A DNA stretch of 47,303 nt from positions 1 through 47,303 of the forward strand of contig JAJDEW010000041.1 of the NCBI GenBank assembly GCA_029259595.1, written 5' to 3'. A model generated the notes under the pieces. That model had not been told where the DNA came from. It searched no databases and worked only from the letters and a program-made list of their open reading frames with translations. The DNA comes from Planctomycetota bacterium. GTDB lineage: Bacteria > Planctomycetota > UBA1135 > GCA-002686595. This document shows positions 16,582-24,222 of this stretch, piece by piece (position 1 is the first letter of the stretch; the number at the start of each line of letters is the position of its first letter). The position numbers were made by a program, and so were the translations under genes.

Positions 16582-19167
16582 ATGACGCCCACCATCCTGC
16601 TCCCGCTCGCCTTCCTGGTTCAGACCGACGTCGATCCTCTCCCCCGTCTGCCGCGCTTCGTGGAGACCGGGCTCTTCCTGCCACAAGCGGGAACGAACGT
16701 GCAGGACGTCGTGGCGGGCGACTTCGACGGGGACGGGGACGGCGACCTCGTCTTCGCGAACTTCGACCAGGCGGACCTCTACTTCGAGCGCGTCCGCCCC
16801 GCGGGCTTCGTCGCGGCGCCGGCTCGGCTGCCCGTGGACGGCGTGCGCACGAAGGCACTCGCAAGCGGGGACCTGGACGCGGACGGCGACCTCGACCTCG
16901 TCCTGGGAACGTCGATCCACCAGGTCGCGAGCCACGCCTTCCTGGGCGGTTTCGAGCTGGTCCTGCTCAACGACGGGACCGGCGCCTTCCCGACCGGACG
17001 CGGGGGCTGGTCGTTCCAGGATCAGACCGAGGATCTCGCGCTCGGCGACATCGACGGGGACGGGGACCTCGACCTCGTCGTCGCGAACGGGGTGTCCTCG
17101 CCCGGTCCTGCGGGGTCGGAGCTGAACCGCCTCTACCTGAACGACGGCGTCGGGAACTTCCTGATCACGGTGGGAGCTCTGCCCTTCGACACCGACGACA
17201 CGACGGGCGTCGCGCTCGGCGACCTGGACCAGGACGGCGACCGCGACGCGGTGTTCGTCAACCGCGGCTTCCCGGGGACGGGACTCCAGGGCTTCACCCG
17301 CGTCTTGCTGAACACGGGCGGCACGCTGGCTCCCGCGGTCGACCTCGGCCTCGCGACCGACACGATGTCGGACGTCGTACTCGCCGACATCGACGGCAAT
17401 GGCGCGCTGGACATCCTGGCCGCGAGCGCTGGCCAGCAGAACCGCGCCTTCCTCAACCAGGGCGCGGCCGCCTTCGTCGAGGCCACGGCGACGGTGCTGC
17501 CGCTGGTCGACGATGGGACGCTCGCCTTCGCGAGCGCCGACTTCGACCGCGACGGGGATCCGGACCTCGTCGCCGGCAACGTCTTCGGACAACCGGACGT
17601 GCTCTACCGGAACACCGGCGGGGTCCTCGTTGCCGTTCCGAACGCCCTCGGAGGCACCTCGGGGACGACGGCGATCGCCCTCGCCGACCTCGACGGCGAC
17701 CTGGACACGGACCTCGTGTTCGCGAGCGTCGACGGCTTCGAGCAGGTCCTCTTGAACGACGGAGCGGGCGGCTTCAGGGACGTGACCTCGCCCCAGGATG
17801 CGGCCGTGCGGTTCGACGCGTCGGTCGCCACGGGCGATTGGAGCGGTGACGGCCTGAAGGACGCGATCGTCTTCGGCGACGCGACGCGGCTCCTCGCAAA
17901 CGACGGTACGGGAGTCCTGTTCGAGGCGGCCCGCCTCACGCCCGCCGGCGGCGGCTTCGGCGCCGGCGGGCTCGCCGACGTCGACGGCGACGCGGACCTC
18001 GACGTCTTCGTGGCCACGGGCTCCGGCAACCGCCTCTTCACGAACGACGGCGCGGGTGGGTTCACCGACGCCTCCGCCGTCTTCCCTCCCGCCTTGAGCC
18101 TCGTTCCCGCCGTCTGCCTCGGCACGGGCGACATCGACGGCGATGGCACCCTCGACGTGTACTACGGAACGAACGAAGGGCTGAAGGACGTGCTGGCGCT
18201 CCAGGGAACGACCGGCCTCTTCACCGACGAGAGCGCGCGGCTTCCGAACGACGCCGTCTTCACGAACCACGTCGAGCTGGCCGACTTCGACGGCGACGGG
18301 CTCACCGACGTCTTCCTGAGCGCTGGTCACTTCTTCACGCAGCGGAACGACGACCGCCTCTACCTGCAGGCCGCGACCGGCACCTTCCTGGATGCGACGA
18401 CGGCGAACTTGCCCGCGGCGACGACCGTTTCGATGGGGCTCGATGTCGGCGACGTCGACCGCGACGGCGACCTGGACGCGTGGATCAGCTCGGGCGTCCC
18501 GAACGGCGGCTTCGGAGCCTTCGCCGGTCCGGACCGTCTGCTCTTGAACGACGGCTCGGGCGCTTTCCTGGACGGCTCCGCCAACCACCCGAACGGGATC
18601 GGCCTCGGTCGCGTGACCCTCGTCGACCTGGACCGGGACGGTGACCTCGACAGCCACGTGGGAGCCTTCTACGACTTCGACGAGGGCCGCACCTTGGCCA
18701 ACCTCGGCGACGGCACCTTCGTGGCCACGGGCGGCGGCATCCTGTCCCGTCCGGAACCGCGCGCGGTCGCCTTCGCCGACCTCGACGGCGACCGGGACCT
18801 CGACGCGTTGGGGGTGGGCCGGGGGACGAACCGCGTGTTCCAGAACGCGACGCTCGAGCTCGCGCGCGCCAACCTGCCCGAGCTCGGTGCGACGCTGCGG
18901 ATGGAGCTGTGGGGCCCCCCGCACGCCCGCGGGCTCCTGGCCTTCTCCCTCGCGACGGCCTCGATCCCGACTCCGAACGGCCGCCTGCGCATCGACCCGA
19001 CCTCGGCGACGTTCCTTCCCCCCATCACGCTCGACACCTTCGGACGGGGCGCGCTGGAAGTCCCGGTGCCCGACCTCGCCGTGCTGGCCGGGCTGCGCGT
19101 GCACTGGCAAGCCCGGATCGCGGGGCGCTTGACCGGACGCGAGGACACGGTGCTCACGGACTATTGA
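16582..19167 (+). CDS. Large secreted FG-GAP/VCBS repeat protein
   Basis: An 861-residue protein with a short hydrophobic N-terminus (PTILLPLAFLVQTD) and more than twelve repeats with calcium-loop signatures such as DFDGDGDGDLVF, DLDADGDLDLVL, DIDGDGDLDLVV and DLDQDGDRDAVF. Each repeat ends in a LLNDGTGAF-like strand, the typical planctomycete ASPIC/UnbV-VCBS arrangement, giving one or two beta-propellers. The C-terminal 100 residues switch to a module with LAVLAGLRVHWQARIAG, related to the end modules of other secreted proteins here. Expected outside the cell or on its surface; ligand unknown. The signal peptide is short, so export prediction is less certain. No ribosome site is evident at 16582. 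Confidence 0.87.
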   Translation: MTPTILLPLAFLVQTDVDPLPRLPRFVETGLFLPQAGTNVQDVVAGDFDGDGDGDLVFANFDQADLYFERVRPAGFVAAPARLPVDGVRTKALASGDLDADGDLDLVLGTSIHQVASHAFLGGFELVLLNDGTGAFPTGRGGWSFQDQTEDLALGDIDGDGDLDLVVANGVSSPGPAGSELNRLYLNDGVGNFLITVGALPFDTDDTTGVALGDLDQDGDRDAVFVNRGFPGTGLQGFTRVLLNTGGTLAPAVDLGLATDTMSDVVLADIDGNGALDILAASAGQQNRAFLNQGAAAFVEATATVLPLVDDGTLAFASADFDRDGDPDLVAGNVFGQPDVLYRNTGGVLVAVPNALGGTSGTTAIALADLDGDLDTDLVFASVDGFEQVLLNDGAGGFRDVTSPQDAAVRFDASVATGDWSGDGLKDAIVFGDATRLLANDGTGVLFEAARLTPAGGGFGAGGLADVDGDADLDVFVATGSGNRLFTNDGAGGFTDASAVFPPALSLVPAVCLGTGDIDGDGTLDVYYGTNEGLKDVLALQGTTGLFTDESARLPNDAVFTNHVELADFDGDGLTDVFLSAGHFFTQRNDDRLYLQAATGTFLDATTANLPAATTVSMGLDVGDVDRDGDLDAWISSGVPNGGFGAFAGPDRLLLNDGSGAFLDGSANHPNGIGLGRVTLVDLDRDGDLDSHVGAFYDFDEGRTLANLGDGTFVATGGGILSRPEPRAVAFADLDGDRDLDALGVGRGTNRVFQNATLELARANLPELGATLRMELWGPPHARGLLAFSLATASIPTPNGRLRIDPTSATFLPPITLDTFGRGALEVPVPDLAVLAGLRVHWQARIAGRLTGREDTVLTDY

Positions 19168-19188
19168 GCGAGCCGGCCCTCCTCGGGC

Positions 19189-19977
19189 TCATTCGTGATC
19201 CGTCCGGGGGACGCGGCCGCGCTCGCCGCGCTTCTTGACCGGGTCGATCTTGTTCAGGACGCGGCGGCGCAGCTTGGTCAACGGTCGCGTCAGGAGAGTG
19301 TGCAGGCGCACGAAGAACGGACGGCGGCGAGAGTCGGTGATCTCCGTGTCGCTCATCTGGTCGGGGCGCGTGCGACGCTGGAGCTTGGCGAGGTGGTAGA
19401 GGTCGCCGGTCTGCAGGATCGAGCGGATGCGAGAGAGCGGCCAGCGCTCGCCGCCGAAGCCGGGTGTTCGCCACGAGATCTGGAAGTCGAAGAGGTAGGG
19501 CCGCCCGTCGTCGCCGACGAGCACGTTCTCGCACTTCTCGAGGTCGACGTAGGCCATGCCCCGCCGGTGGATCTCCTTCAGGTCCGCGCGCAGGCGCGGG
19601 AAGAAGTCGTCGGGCACCTGCTCGCCCTTCTTCAGGTCGTGCCCCTCGATATAGAGGTGGGTGAGCCCGTGCCGACCGTAGCGTCCGGTGAAGAGCGGCA
19701 CGGTCTCGAGATCCTGCAGCGCTTCGAAGACCGCGGACTCGTGCCAGGCGTGCAAGCGCCCGATCCAACCCAGCGGCAACCCGAAGAAACCGGCCTTGCG
19801 ACCGATCTTCAGGATCACCCGCTCGCGCTCCCCCTCGTAGCGGGCGGTGAAGGCGAAGAAATCGTGTTTCAGGACGCGGTCGAGCCGGTAGGTCCCTCCA
19901 GCGAGCTCGATCGTCTCCGGGGGGGCTGCGCGGCCGAGGGCCTTGAGCCAGGACGGGGTACGGGGGGAGCTCGTCAT
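19189..19977 (-). CDS. Protein-kinase-fold (lipopolysaccharide/RIO-like kinase) protein
   Basis: A 262-residue protein with the core of the kinase fold. The VAIK-type lysine is in RVILKIG (Lys57), a catalytic-loop-like MAYVDLEKCENVLV has Asp145 and Asn151, and the metal-binding DFG equivalent is DFQ (Asp164). The histidine of HxD is tyrosine (YVD), and Asp to Asn spacing is one residue longer than in typical eukaryotic-like kinases, as in bacterial small-molecule or LPS-kinase relatives. The C-terminal 50 residues are strongly basic (RPLTKLRRRVLNKIDPVKKR), suggesting contact with membrane or phosphate groups. Substrate unknown; sugar or lipid phosphorylation in the envelope is inference. It diverges from the ATPase gene at 20098. 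Confidence 0.75.
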   Translation of the reverse strand: MTSSPRTPSWLKALGRAAPPETIELAGGTYRLDRVLKHDFFAFTARYEGERERVILKIGRKAGFFGLPLGWIGRLHAWHESAVFEALQDLETVPLFTGRYGRHGLTHLYIEGHDLKKGEQVPDDFFPRLRADLKEIHRRGMAYVDLEKCENVLVGDDGRPYLFDFQISWRTPGFGGERWPLSRIRSILQTGDLYHLAKLQRRTRPDQMSDTEITDSRRRPFFVRLHTLLTRPLTKLRRRVLNKIDPVKKRGERGRVPRTDHE

Positions 19978-20018
19978 CGGGCGGGCGCCCGCGCACGCGC
20001 GGGCTTCCCGTGGCGGCG

Positions 20019-20024
20019 AGTGTA
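20019..20024 (-). promoter_or_regulatory. TANNNT box for the kinase-like gene
   Basis: GCTACACT on the minus strand, 41 bases before the ATG at 19977. Confidence 0.3.
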
Positions 20025-20057
20025 GCCCTCCGATCCCCCCGGCCGCGTCGACTCGAA

Positions 20058-20088
20058 TATACGTGCAAGTATAATACGCATGCGTATA
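20058..20088. promoter_or_regulatory. Two tandem palindromes over a TATAAT box
   Basis: TATAC-GTGCAA-GTATA (20058-20073) is followed, sharing one base, by AATAC-GCATGC-GTATA (20073-20088). The two sites have identical 5-6-5 geometry, set 15 bases apart, in an AT-rich island within a GC-rich genome. A consensus -10 hexamer TATAAT lies inside at 20070-20075. A dimeric repressor bound in tandem would block this promoter. Confidence 0.6.
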
Positions 20089-20097
20089 CTCCCGACC

Positions 20098-21471
20098 ATG
20101 CCCTCCACCCCCGTCGACGCCGCCCCCTTCATCGGCCGAGCGCGCGAGCTCGCGGTCCTGCACGAGCTGGCTGCCTCGAAGAAGGCCGAACTCTTCGTGC
20201 TCTACGGCCGCCGCCGGGTCGGCAAGACCGAGCTGTTGCAGCGGTTGTGCGAGGAGCATCGCTCCGTCTACTTCCTGGCGGCCCAGGTGCGCGACAAGGA
20301 CAACCTGCGCGCCTTCCAGGCCGCCATGCAAGAAGGTCTCGGCGACCCGCTGATCGAGAACGTCCAGTTTCCCGACTGGGCCGCGGCCTTGGCCTATGCC
20401 GCGGAGCGGACCGGCGACGAGCGACTCGTCATCGTGCTCGACGAGTTCCCCTACCTGTGCGAGGGCAACAAGGGCCTGCCGTCCTTGATCCAGCGCTTCT
20501 GGGATCAGCGCGGCAAGCGCTCGCGGCTGATGCTGGTCCTGTGCGGCAGCCAGGTCTCTTTCATGGAGCGCGAGGTCCTGGCCGAGCGCTCTCCGCTCTT
20601 CGGGCGGCGTACCGGGCAACGCCGCCTGGAACCGCTCGGGCCAACGGAGGCGTTGTCCTTCTTCCCGAACTGGAAACTGCGTGAGCGCATGCTGGCCTAC
20701 GGCATCGTCGGCGGGATGCCGGCCTACCTGCGTCGCTTCGACGACGCCGATACGCTGGCCGCCAACGTGCAACGCGAGATGCTGCGACCCGAGGGTTATC
20801 TCTTCGACGAGGTCCAGTTTCTCCTGCACACCGAGCTCAAGAATCCCGCCACGTACAACAGCATCTTGACCGCCGTCGCCCAGGGCGCGGAACGCGTCGG
20901 GGACATCGCGCTCAGCGTGGGCGTCGATTCCCCCACCGCGAACAAGTACCTGCACGTGCTGCGCGAGCTGCGCGTGATCGAGCGCGAAATTCCGCTGACC
21001 GACCCCGATCCCCTGCGCTCGCGTCGCGGCACGTACCGCATCGCCGACCACTTCATCGCCTTCCACTTCCGCCACCTGCAGCCGCATCTGTCCCTGATCG
21101 AGGCCGGACGTGGGGCGCGGGTGCTCGAGGACTTCGTGTTGCCGGACCGCGAGCGGCTCTACGACGAGGCCCGCACGGACTTCTTGCTCGAGCACCTGCG
21201 GCGCGAAGCGGCCGAGCTCGTCGGCGAAGAGCTCGTCGAGGTCGGACGCAGCCGGGGCGTGCTGGTGCGCGCACTGGCGCGCACGGTCGAGGGCCGCGGC
21301 GTCGCGGCCATCCTCGACGCGCCCGACGTGGGCCTCGCGGGGCGCGAGAGCGAGCTCGAAGGCGAGCTGGCCGAATTGCGCTCCCTCTTCCCGGCCGGCC
21401 TCGTATCGTTGGTCTACCGCATTTCGGACGACCCGCACGCACCGCTCATCGTCCGTCGTGTCGAGGAATGA
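20098..21471 (+). CDS. Archaeal-type ATPase (ATPase_2/DUF234 family)
   Basis: A 457-residue STAND/AAA-like ATPase. The N-terminal P-loop domain opens with FIGRARELAVL (11-21), carries Walker A GRRRVGKTE (37-45) and Walker B LVIVLDEF (110-117), and has the sensor-type LVLCGSQVSFME. A winged-helix follows (VGDIALSVGVDSPTANKYLHVL), and the C-terminal part (FHFRHLQPH onward) matches the DUF234 region. The family is widespread in archaea and scattered in bacteria, often autoregulated; its partner or target is unknown. The start at 20098 is preferred over an in-frame ATG at 20080, because 20080 lies inside the operator-like palindromes and downstream of the TATAAT box by only four bases. Translationally coupled to the next gene. 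Confidence 0.88.
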   Translation: MPSTPVDAAPFIGRARELAVLHELAASKKAELFVLYGRRRVGKTELLQRLCEEHRSVYFLAAQVRDKDNLRAFQAAMQEGLGDPLIENVQFPDWAAALAYAAERTGDERLVIVLDEFPYLCEGNKGLPSLIQRFWDQRGKRSRLMLVLCGSQVSFMEREVLAERSPLFGRRTGQRRLEPLGPTEALSFFPNWKLRERMLAYGIVGGMPAYLRRFDDADTLAANVQREMLRPEGYLFDEVQFLLHTELKNPATYNSILTAVAQGAERVGDIALSVGVDSPTANKYLHVLRELRVIEREIPLTDPDPLRSRRGTYRIADHFIAFHFRHLQPHLSLIEAGRGARVLEDFVLPDRERLYDEARTDFLLEHLRREAAELVGEELVEVGRSRGVLVRALARTVEGRGVAAILDAPDVGLAGRESELEGELAELRSLFPAGLVSLVYRISDDPHAPLIVRRVEE

Positions 21472-21839
21472 CGCGAACTTGCACCATGAGTCTCGACAAG
21501 GAATTCGATCACTACTTCAAGGCGCTCGAACGCTCCGGCAACGAGGACCGCTGCTTCATGTGTCGGCGCTCGCCCGCCGAGGTGAAGGCCTTCTTCGGCT
21601 TCCACGAGGACGGCACGCCGATCGACGCCGATCGCTACGGGATCGAGGACGTCGTGCTCGACCCGGAAATCGACATCATGAGCTACCGGGGCACCCGTCC
21701 GGTCTGCGCAGTGTGCCAGCTCAACTTCGACACGATCTTCCTCTCGAGCAACGGCCGCGCGGTCCTGACCCGCGTCCTGCGCGAGCTCGAGGAAGAACGC
21801 GAGCGCCTCTGGGGCAATCCGCAGGACGCGGAGTCCTGA
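21468..21839 (+). CDS. Small four-cysteine (zinc-ribbon-like) protein of unknown function
   Basis: A 123-residue protein. Two CxxC knuckles, RCFMCRRS (Cys35, Cys38) and PVCAVCQLNFD, are spaced by about 50 residues, as in a zinc-binding module. The N-terminus SLDKEFDHYFKALERSG is helical, and the C-terminus (VLTRVLRELEEERERLW) is a charged helix. I do not recognise a named family. Its first ATG overlaps the ATPase stop as ATGA, implying co-translation and perhaps a shared function; an in-frame ATG at 21486, giving MSLDKEFDH, is the likely alternative start. A rubredoxin-like metal site is also possible. Confidence 0.72.
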   Translation: MTRTCTMSLDKEFDHYFKALERSGNEDRCFMCRRSPAEVKAFFGFHEDGTPIDADRYGIEDVVLDPEIDIMSYRGTRPVCAVCQLNFDTIFLSSNGRAVLTRVLRELEEERERLWGNPQDAES

Positions 21840-21965
21840 GCGCATCTCGGTTCCAGCGCGAAGGCAGCCAGGCGATCCCGTTCGTGGGACACGGAAATCT
21901 CGGTGAAGTGGCCTTTCGAGCCCGCAGGAGCCCGGGGACCCTTCCGCAAAGTTGACGAGCGGAGC

Positions 21966-21971
21966 TACGAT
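21966..21971 (+). promoter_or_regulatory. TANNNT box before the beta-helix gene
   Basis: GCTACGAT, 45 bases before the ATG at 22017. A TTGACG at 21952-21957 is too close to serve as its -35. Confidence 0.25.
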
Positions 21972-22016
21972 CGCGGCCCTCGTCTCGCCTTCGGTTCCCT
22001 GGCCCAGGAGTTCTCG

Positions 22017-23174
22017 ATGCAGGTTCGCACCCTCGCCGCTTCCGTACTCTTCGTTTCCTCCCTGACGACATCGCAGGCCGACGTGATCGTCGTCGATGCC
22101 GCCGGCGGTCCGGGCTCGGACTTCACGAGTCTCCAGGATGCGGTCCTGGCCGCACTCGACGGGGACACGCTGCTCGTTCGGGACGGGAACTATCGCGGAG
22201 GCCTGACGATCGACGCGGGCGCGCGTTCGCTCACCTTGGTCGCGGACGCCGGTGCCGAGCCTGCCGTCACGAGCGTCGCCATCTCGAACGTGGCCGCGGG
22301 CAAGGAGGTGGTGCTGCGCGGCATCGACATGAGCGGCGGCCTCTTCTCCTACGGGCTCAACGTGTTCGAGAACGACGGACGCATCTGGGTCGAGGACGCG
22401 GTGATCGGCGGTTCGACGGTCTTTGGCGGGATCAGCGCGACGAACACGAACTCGATCGTGATCGCGAGATGCTCCGTGTCCCAGGCTGCCCCCAGTGGCA
22501 TCCGGGTCGAGGACGCGAGCGCCTCGATCTACGACACCGACGTCGCGGCCGCGAGCGGTGGCGATGCGCTATACGTTCGGAACGGCAGCGTCCACGTTTC
22601 GGGCGGGACGTTTACGGGCGGCAGCGGCGCGGACGCCATCCCGCCCTTCTGCATTCCGGCCACGGCGGGCGGCGACGGCCTGTTCGTCGTCGGGGCCTCG
22701 ACGGTGGACCTGCTCGGCGCGACCTTCGTCGCGGGCACGGGCGGGAGCGTCGGGGCTTGTGGCGGTAACGATGGCGCCGATGGTCAGGACATCAACGTCG
22801 TATCGGGCGTCGTCAGCACCTCGATCGAAACCGCCCGTTCCTACGTCTTCGACGCGCCCGTTCGCGCCGGCCAATCGACCCAGGTCCGGTTCCAAGGCCA
22901 GCACGGCGAATTGGCCCTGGCCTACTTCTCGTCGAGTTCGTTGACGCCGCTCTCGCCCGGCTTCGCGGAGGGTTGGTTGACGCTGGCTCCGCCGTCGCGG
23001 CGCTTCCTCGTCACCGCGATCGGTCCGGACGACACCAGCACGGAGAACGTGGTCATCGGCTCGATCGGCGGCCTGGATCAGGTGAAGGTCTTCACCCAGG
23101 CGATCTACTTCACCGGCGGCAGCTTCATCTACTCGGCGCCCAGCTCGGTCCTGGTGCTCGATCCGTCCTTCTGA
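22017..23174 (+). CDS. Secreted right-handed beta-helix protein
   Basis: A 385-residue protein with a signal peptide (TLAASVLFVSSLTTSQA) and a good AGGAG ribosome site. The mature N-terminus VIVVDAAGGPGSDFTSLQDA is the usual entry of planctomycete parallel beta-helix proteins (NosD/pectate-lyase-like fold). Short strand repeats follow (DGRIWVEDAVIGGS, TNSIVIARCS, NGSVHVSGGTFTGG, ASTVDLLGATF). The last 100 residues (HGELALAYFSSSSLTPLSP through LDQVKVFTQAIYFTGG) form a separate module resembling the C-terminal modules of other secreted proteins here. No catalytic residues typical of pectate lyases are seen, so a binding role is as likely as an enzymatic one. Its 3' end overlaps the convergent phosphoesterase by 46 bases. 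Confidence 0.83.
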   Translation: MQVRTLAASVLFVSSLTTSQADVIVVDAAGGPGSDFTSLQDAVLAALDGDTLLVRDGNYRGGLTIDAGARSLTLVADAGAEPAVTSVAISNVAAGKEVVLRGIDMSGGLFSYGLNVFENDGRIWVEDAVIGGSTVFGGISATNTNSIVIARCSVSQAAPSGIRVEDASASIYDTDVAAASGGDALYVRNGSVHVSGGTFTGGSGADAIPPFCIPATAGGDGLFVVGASTVDLLGATFVAGTGGSVGACGGNDGADGQDINVVSGVVSTSIETARSYVFDAPVRAGQSTQVRFQGQHGELALAYFSSSSLTPLSPGFAEGWLTLAPPSRRFLVTAIGPDDTSTENVVIGSIGGLDQVKVFTQAIYFTGGSFIYSAPSSVLVLDPSF

Positions 23175-24094
23175 CGAATCAACCGCAGGAACGAGACCTC
23201 GGCCGGCGCGCCCACGCGCAGGGGCACGACCGTCACTCCGACGCCACGGCTGATGTAGAGCCGCGCGCCGTTCTGCTGGTGCAAGCCCTGGACGTAGCCG
23301 TGGACGCTGTGGGTGATCGGCGCGAAGCGGCCCAGGCGGATCTGGCCGCCGTGGGTGTGCCCGGAGAGCTGGAGGTCGATCGCACGCTCGCTGGCCTCGT
23401 CGAACACGTCCGGATGGTGGGACAACAGGAGCACGTTCTCGCCGGGGCGCTGTCCATCGAGCGCCCCGTCGAGGTCCGGCTCGCCCTCGGTCAGATCGTC
23501 CACGCCTCCGATCCAGAGGTCCGTGTCGGCCCGGCGTACGCGCGCCCCACGGTTGAAGAGCACGTGGACGCCGCGGTCCTCGAGGAACTTCATCCAGGGC
23601 GGGATGTGCGAGACCTTGTAGTACTCGTGGTTGCCCGGCACGGCGAAGATCCCGAGCGGGGCGCGAATCCGATCCAGGAAGCCCTCCAGCTCGTGCACCT
23701 CCTCCCAGTGCGTGTTGATCAGATCGCCGCCCAGGAACACGAGCTCGGGCGCGAGCACATTGAGCTCGTCCGCGATGCCCTCGAGATCGCGCCGCGACAG
23801 GAAGTGACCGGCGTGCAAGTCCGAGAGGAAGGCCACCGTGAGCCCGTCCAGGCCCGCCGCCCAACCCGGCAACTCGATCTCGCGCCGCACGAGCTCGCGA
23901 TCACGCCGTAGTCGCCGATCGAAGAGACGTCCGAGCGCCGTCGGATACAGGCGCACGTTCACATCGGCGCAGACGGTCCCGATCCAACGCCGCCAGTCTC
24001 CGCGCGGCCCCGACAAGGGACCCCGCGGCGTCGCCGCAGCCACCAGGTGTGGTCGCTCTCGCTCCGGGTCGGAGTCCGCGCTGGCTTCGGTCAT
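23129..24094 (-). CDS. Calcineurin-like metallophosphoesterase (YkuE/YaeI type)
   Basis: A 321-residue two-metal phosphoesterase. All five motifs are present: SDLHAGH (91-97), GGD (122-124), PGNHEYY (153-159), LLSHHPD (223-229) and SGHTHGGQI (244-252). This order and the trailing GRFAPITHSVHGYVQGLHQ match the YkuE/YaeI subgroup, thought to act on phospholipid or UDP-sugar-lipid phosphodiesters; the substrate here is not proven. No signal peptide or membrane helix is obvious before the catalytic domain, although the first 80 residues contain a basic segment (RLFDRRLRRDR) that may touch the membrane. Its end overlaps the beta-helix gene. Confidence 0.9.
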   Translation of the reverse strand: MTEASADSDPERERPHLVAAATPRGPLSGPRGDWRRWIGTVCADVNVRLYPTALGRLFDRRLRRDRELVRREIELPGWAAGLDGLTVAFLSDLHAGHFLSRRDLEGIADELNVLAPELVFLGGDLINTHWEEVHELEGFLDRIRAPLGIFAVPGNHEYYKVSHIPPWMKFLEDRGVHVLFNRGARVRRADTDLWIGGVDDLTEGEPDLDGALDGQRPGENVLLLSHHPDVFDEASERAIDLQLSGHTHGGQIRLGRFAPITHSVHGYVQGLHQQNGARLYISRGVGVTVVPLRVGAPAEVSFLRLIRQKDGSSTRTELGAE

Positions 24095-24119
24095 GGTTGC
24101 GCCGTCGTCATGGAAGGAG

Positions 24120-24125
24120 AAGATA
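24120..24125 (-). promoter_or_regulatory. TANNNT box for the phosphoesterase gene
   Basis: GCTATCTT on the minus strand, 25 bases before the ATG at 24094; a CTCCTTCC stretch follows. A GTGAATTCAC palindrome (24168-24177) lies upstream, between this gene and the ClC gene. Confidence 0.35.
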
Positions 24126-24210
24126 GCGGTCGACGCGGCGCGCACACGCCGGCGTCGGTGAGTTCCCGTGAATTCACGCAGGCCGGCGCTCGATCGCAGC
24201 GCAGGCTCGG

Positions 24211-24216
24211 TATCCT
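24211..24216 (+). promoter_or_regulatory. TANNNT box abutting the ClC start
   Basis: GGTATCCT, hexamer ending six bases before the GTG at 24223. The mRNA would start at or next to the GTG. Confidence 0.45.
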
Positions 24217-24222
24217 CACGCC

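Noticed and set aside
16582..19167. DNA tandem repeats in the FG-GAP genes
   Set aside because: The repetition is at protein level (D-x-D-x-D-G loops). Codons diverge between units, so no true DNA repeat array or CRISPR is present.
20080..20082. ATG 20080 as the ATPase start
   Set aside because: It lies within the second palindrome and only five bases after TATAAT, upstream of the expected transcript start. ATG 20098 fits better.
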